Below are positions 57,137-64,000 of a stretch of 64,000 nt of DNA, one piece after another. The DNA lies in assembly GCA_963995505.1 (NCBI GenBank), contig OZ023181.1:1401487-1465486 (forward strand), read 5' to 3'. Under the pieces are notes generated by a model that ran no database searches, was not told the origin of the DNA, and was given only the letters and a program-made list of their open reading frames with translations. This stretch comes from Hypericum androsaemum (Eukaryota > Streptophyta > Magnoliopsida > Malpighiales > Hypericaceae). Each line of letters opens with the position of its first letter. Within the stretch, counting starts at the first letter, position 1. The position numbers were made by a program, and so were the translations under genes.

Positions 57137-58801
57137 ATGGCGTCGTGGAACGTGTTCAAGTTCTGTACGGCGCTGAACGCCCTGGGCGCCGTGATGGTGG
57201 CGGTGGTGCTCGGCGTGGTCGGCTTCACCTACTACGCCGTCGTTTTGGTCGGCTACGGCCCCCTCCTCCCCTCCGGCGGCCTCGACTCCTTTCTCGCCGT
57301 CGTCATTTTGCTCCTCTTCCACTCTCTGGTAACGGAAGGGGATTAGGGTTTAGTTAGTGAAAAAATATATATATTTTTTGATTTTCTTAGTGAGTCTAAG
57401 TGTAGCTAAATTGTATGCCATTGAGGCAAAATGGCTTGGCGGTTATTGAGGCCGTGGCGATTCTGTGCGCAGTTGGCAATGCTGCTGTGGAGCTACTTCG
57501 CCACGGTGCTGACGGATCCCGGCGGCGTTCCGCCTAATTGGATGCCGGTAGTGGATGAAGAGCGCGGCGAGGGTGATGCGTTGGTGGGATCAGCGGATGC
57601 AGACTCCGGTTTACTGTCTGATCAGAATCCCGCAGCTGGCGAAGCTGTGAATCATCGGAGGAGGCGGTTCTGTCGCCAGTGTAGCGTGTTTAAACCGCAG
57701 CGGTGCCATCATTGTTCCGTGTGTGAGTTTCTTCTCTCCGAGATACAAAGTTTCCATTGGAAGAAGATGATGCTTAGCTCTGTCTGTCTGTCTGTCTGTT
57801 GTTATTGGCTATAGGTGGGAGATGCATATTGAAAATGGACCATCATTGTGTTTGGGTTGTCAATTGTATCGGAGCACTGAACTACAAGTATTTCCTCCTT
57901 TTCTTGGTATATTTCTTCCTAGAAGTATAGTTTCCGCTCTCACTCTGTCCACGTTTTCTCCTTCGAGGTGCAGGACTGACATTCTTTTGTTATTGCAGTT
58001 TTATACCTTTCTCGTGACAGCTCTCGTTACTGTTTCATTGATGCCGCTTCTCGTAACGTTTTTAACTGCTGATGGTGATAATGATGATGACGATGATGAT
58101 GCCGGAGCACCGGGAGGCCTTGTTGCGATGTTCATCGCTTGCGGTAATGAAAGGAGGCTCATTGTCTTCAGTTTCTTCCTTAATCAAACTTGCTACTTAT
58201 CATCAATCGGTCGTGTTGTGATTTCAGTGTTGAACTTTTCATTCTCATTGAGTGTTTTCGGCTTCCTCGCCATGCACGTAAGCTTGGTACGTGCAAATAC
58301 AACCACTATAGAGGTAAAACCTTTCTCCCTTGTTCCCGTATCTCTTTTCCTTGTGTTAATTGGCCTGTTTAACTCAGTTTCATAGGAAGGTTTAGTCGCC
58401 CTAAATATTCATCTTTGCAGATATACGAAAAAAAGAAGGGTACTCAATGGCAATACGATCTTGGTCGGAGGAAAAACTTCGAGCAGGTTATCTTATTCTT
58501 CCTCGCCGGAAACAATTTTGTTATAATGTATGGAACTATGAGCACTGGTTTTGCATTCTAAACAACATTAAGACTATTTATTCTTGCAAATATTCACCAT
58601 GCTACTCTCTGTCTAAACAATGGTTTTCAGTTCTGAGATTAACTTATGTGGTTACCATCTACCCGTTCACAGGTTTTTGGTATGAACAAGAGGTACTGGT
58701 TACTCCCTGCTTATTCTGAGGAAGATAAAAAGTTCATGCCAGTTCTCCAAGGTCTCGAATACCCGACAATGTCAAACTCGGATGAGCTCCGGCAACTATA
58801 G
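57137..58801 (+). CDS. DHHC-type protein S-acyltransferase (PAT13/PAT14-like)
   Basis: It transfers palmitate from acyl-CoA to cysteines of target proteins at Golgi or plasma membranes. Exons are 57137-57328, 57473-57722, 57815-57906, 57999-58143, 58228-58313, 58421-58486 and 58673-58801, giving 319 aa with all borders GT-AG. Features in order are two membrane spans with a [10 protein letters not shown] (DPG) motif, the cysteine-rich domain [19 protein letters not shown] then [19 protein letters not shown] with the catalytic DHHC, two more spans, and TTTIE (TTxE motif) near the C-terminus. An acidic run ([10 protein letters not shown]) in the loop between spans 3 and 4 comes from a GAT/GAC repeat and is not usual. 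The substrate is unknown. Confidence 0.95.
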
Positions 58802-59656
58802 TTCCGACTCCAAGAGCGAGGTAGCCGGGCTCTGTTTATATCAGGAAGCAAGAAAGAACCGATCTATGCATCTTCCCATGCTTAACTTGATAGATTATGT
58901 AAACTAGTCGCGCTCATGTATGTCACTGTAATTTTGGCCAATTTGCTGCTCATATCTTACTATAATAAAAAAAATCCTGTCAAAACTACCCCTTTAAAAC
59001 AAGCCTCTTTTCTTCATCTTCCATTTTCTTGGTACTTCTTTCAAGAGTTGCGGCATCGTCGCCTCCTCCTCTTTCTCCTCCGCCATGGAGTAGATTTTGT
59101 TTCCGTTCTAAACTGTAAGCCCTGGGTTCCAAATGGGTGACAAGTCGTCCGTGTAGAATACGCGTGGAAATTTCACTTTAATACGCGTTGATTTGATATT
59201 TTTTTGATGGAAGACCATATGATTTTATTTTATGTTCTTTTGTGATAAACAATTTCTAATTTAGTCTTTTACTGCAATTTTTTCACCAAATGTATAAATT
59301 CTGAATAAAATTTAAAAATAAAACAAAATCACAGTATATTTGGTCTTCGTATATCCTGAATGACCTCATTACGTCTTTTGTTTTGGGTCACTCATAAACT
59401 ATAAAATGTCTTTTTAATTACGAAATCACATAGAAAAATTGCAAGAACAACCTAATTTTGAACGAGAGAGATTAGACAACTAATTTTCTCTGTCTATTTA
59501 GTGGCATAAAGATTTTGTATTTCTGTTGATTTCACGTGTCCAAAAAATATTTAAGAAGCAATAATATATGAATCTTCGAATTGTAATGAATTAAGAATTG
59601 TACCGACTGTTTCAAATTTAGGAAACATTTATCAAAGTGAACCCTCGACTCCAAAA

Positions 59657-60178
59657 TCACACATCGCAGTCACGCAAAACGGCATCGTTCGACGGTAGAT
59701 TGTAGAGGAAGAGAGATATGATAGAGTCATCGAGCCCATATCGAGAGTACACCTCCAGCGGCCCCATCAGGGGAGGAATAGTCGAATGGGAGGGGAGGAG
59801 AGGCGAGTCAAAGTTGGAGAACGTGGTAGAGTAGGATGACAGCTGGTACCTGCGGTGCCGATGCTGGCGACACCACTGGCAAAACCGATTGATGAGGAGG
59901 ATGAGGTGGCAAGAGAGGAGGCGGGAATAGGTGACCAGCAAGAAGGTCGGCACCACAACGACAACCATGGCGATGAGCGGCGGGCTGAAGTCCACGCATG
60001 AGACGCCAGCGTTGCTTGACGATGGAGCAGACTGACTGATAGATGACGAGGACATTGTCGACGTGGTCGTGGACGTGGGTCCTGCAGATGGAGATGGTGA
60101 TGGGGCCCACAAGGGAGACAGAGAAGGAGAAAGGAAGTGAGCTCCAGCCATCACACATATTTTTTTTCCTTTTTGCAT
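59657..60178 (-). pseudogene. ATL-type RING-H2 E3 ligase fragment lacking the RING
   Basis: The 173-residue frame has a Ser/Pro-rich start, a hydrophobic span (PPLIAMVVVVVPTFLLVTYS), a basic patch, and the GLD motif typical of ATL ligases in YSRYGLDDSIISLFLYN. It ends just where the RING should begin: DAVLRDCDV then stop. A shift of frame would read DVCDFGVEG, resembling a damaged first Cys-x2-Cys pair, and no further RING cysteines follow. It cannot act as a ligase. It lies inside the probable Helitron, so capture is likely. Confidence 0.6.
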
Positions 60179-60273
60179 ATTTAAATCGATGTAGTGATCC
60201 TTAGTGAGAATTCTGCGAGTAAGAGATTATTCATCCATAGGGTGCCATTGAATCCACCAGAGACAATTGAGAT

Positions 60274-60489
60274 GTGTATAAGATGATACACAAGTTGTTT
60301 CTGATTCGTACGTGTTTTGCATTCACGATCAACAAAGCACAGGGACAAATAATTGAAAACACCGGTATTAATCTGCCTGGGCATGTCTTCAGTCATGGGC
60401 AGTTGTACGTTGCCATTTCGAGAGGTATTTCAAGCAAGAATAAGAGAAGTGATATTGCTGATAAAGTTAGAACGTTTACAAAAAAATAG
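60274..60489 (+). pseudogene. PIF1/Helitron helicase C-terminal remnant
   Basis: The frame contains CFAFTINKAQGQIIENTGIN and PGHVFSHGQLYVAISRG. These are conserved late motifs of PIF1-family helicases (TINKSQGQT, then SHGQLYVALSR), as found at the end of Helitron RepHel proteins. Everything upstream in the helicase and the Rep nuclease domain is missing. It supports calling the host element a Helitron. Confidence 0.85.
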
Positions 60490-60651
60490 TGTACAAAGAA
60501 ATTTTTATGGTGTTTAGGTAAATCAAAAAAAGAAAATAATGTAATTAAATAAGTAAGAGAGTATCTTATTTATGTACAACTTAAAAAAGAAAATCAATTT
60601 TGCGAATTTTGAAACAAAATGGTACTCGCATCGCGCGTACGTCTTTACTAG

Positions 60652-61055
60652 TAATAAGAAAGAAAAGTGGAATCATCAACTTCTTTGCCCGGGTTTCTGC
60701 TCTAATTGATCAATTTGGAAGTTCACCTTCATTTGAATTGCATTTGGCACCCTTAACTCCTATATTTGTATTGCAAATCGGACCAAAATACGAACGCACA
60801 ACAATTGAGTTGGTCAAAGGGACACAGCCATTAGTTGGAAATGCCACATATAAAGGTTGAACGTGTAACAGCACTAATAACGTAGCAAAAATCTAAAATT
60901 TGAATATATTCCTATCGCTTCTTTCTTGGTAAAATCTAAATCGCTCTCCTAGATTCCAATTTCGGCTAAAGAAGGAACCCGGCAAATCATTTACAGCTCG
61001 CTATCTTTAGCGCCGTTGAATTTGTTGCTATTTACTTGCCGTTAGCTTAATGGCA
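60652..61055. other. Spacer between Helitron end and CUL1 stop codon
   Basis: It should contain the CUL1 3' untranslated region (reading left). No other feature is seen. Confidence 0.4.

Positions 61056-64000
<2,945 letters not shown>

Larger units (their letters stand above)
58955..60651 (+). mobile_element. Probable non-autonomous Helitron carrying gene fragments
   Basis: The left end TCTTACTATAATAAAA follows an A (58954) and looks like plant Helitron 5' ends. The right end has a GC-rich palindrome (CGCATCGCGCG) about 10 bp before CTAG at 60648-60651, followed by T. Helitrons insert between A and T, start TC and end CTRR after such a hairpin. Inside are a helicase C-terminal remnant near the 3' end and a minus-strand ATL-like gene fragment. 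The element begins 154 bp after the PAT stop codon, so it probably affects the PAT 3' untranslated region. The 3' end is more certain than the 5' end. Confidence 0.65.

Overview
The window is nuclear DNA of a flowering plant. The genes contain introns with GT-AG borders, and the translated proteins read as close plant orthologues. The intergenic DNA is AT-rich and full of small non-autonomous transposons. The proteins look eudicot, but I cannot name the species from sequence alone.

Seven protein-coding genes are supported. From left to right they are: SMO1-type sterol C-4 methyl oxidase (5722-8256, +, 5 exons, 301 aa); an intronless hAT-transposase-derived protein with a BED-like finger (16703-18973, +, 756 aa); class II CPD photolyase PHR1 (33731-36601, +, 9 exons, 491 aa, one GC-AG intron); the Sec1/Munc18 protein KEULE (43137-37157, -, 21 exons, 666 aa); an IRK-interacting/GIL1-family protein (51245-49671, -, 2 exons, 455 aa); a DHHC protein S-acyltransferase (57137-58801, +, 7 exons, 319 aa); and the C-terminal 495 residues of CULLIN1 (61056 to beyond 64000, -, 13 exons visible). 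I rebuilt exon borders by eye, checking that reading phase closes across every intron. PHR1 and KEULE converge tail to tail, 555 bp apart. From memory, the hAT-derived gene, PHR1, KEULE and the IRKI-like gene match the Arabidopsis run At1g12380, At1g12370, At1g12360 and At1g12330, so this looks like an old collinear block. The genes do not form one pathway. They cover sterol synthesis, UV-damage repair, membrane fusion in cytokinesis, kinase-partner signalling, protein palmitoylation and ubiquitin ligation.

The intergenic DNA is where the unusual material lies. I resolved these mobile elements with matching target-site duplications: two copies of one long-TIR Mutator-like foldback family (11986-13120, 22401-23142); a third long-TIR element with a perfect 9-bp duplication (53832-54733); a hAT-type MITE (48387-48875); an internally deleted Copia element (44734-46690); a solo Copia LTR (31333-31691); a complete 601-bp TRIM (46906-47506); a tRNA-derived SINE with a 17-bp duplication (29954-30149); and a poly(A)-tailed retroposon with an internal 233-bp tandem duplication (54794-55580). 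Further elements have clear inverted ends but weaker target sites: a 3.2-kb nested element directly upstream of SMO1 (2360-5533), 31947-33299, and 52844-53296. A likely Helitron (58955-60651) sits in the PAT 3' flank. It carries the end of a PIF1-type helicase and a RING-less ATL gene fragment.

Tandem repeats include a five-copy 176-bp array (23723-24601), two unrelated 23-bp minisatellites, and a GAA/TAA expansion on only one arm of a foldback element. A tRNA-Lys(CTT)-like sequence with a ruined acceptor stem lies downstream of SMO1. No single wholly new gene system is evident. The best leads are the nested element in the SMO1 promoter, the gene-carrying Helitron and the shared long-TIR element group.
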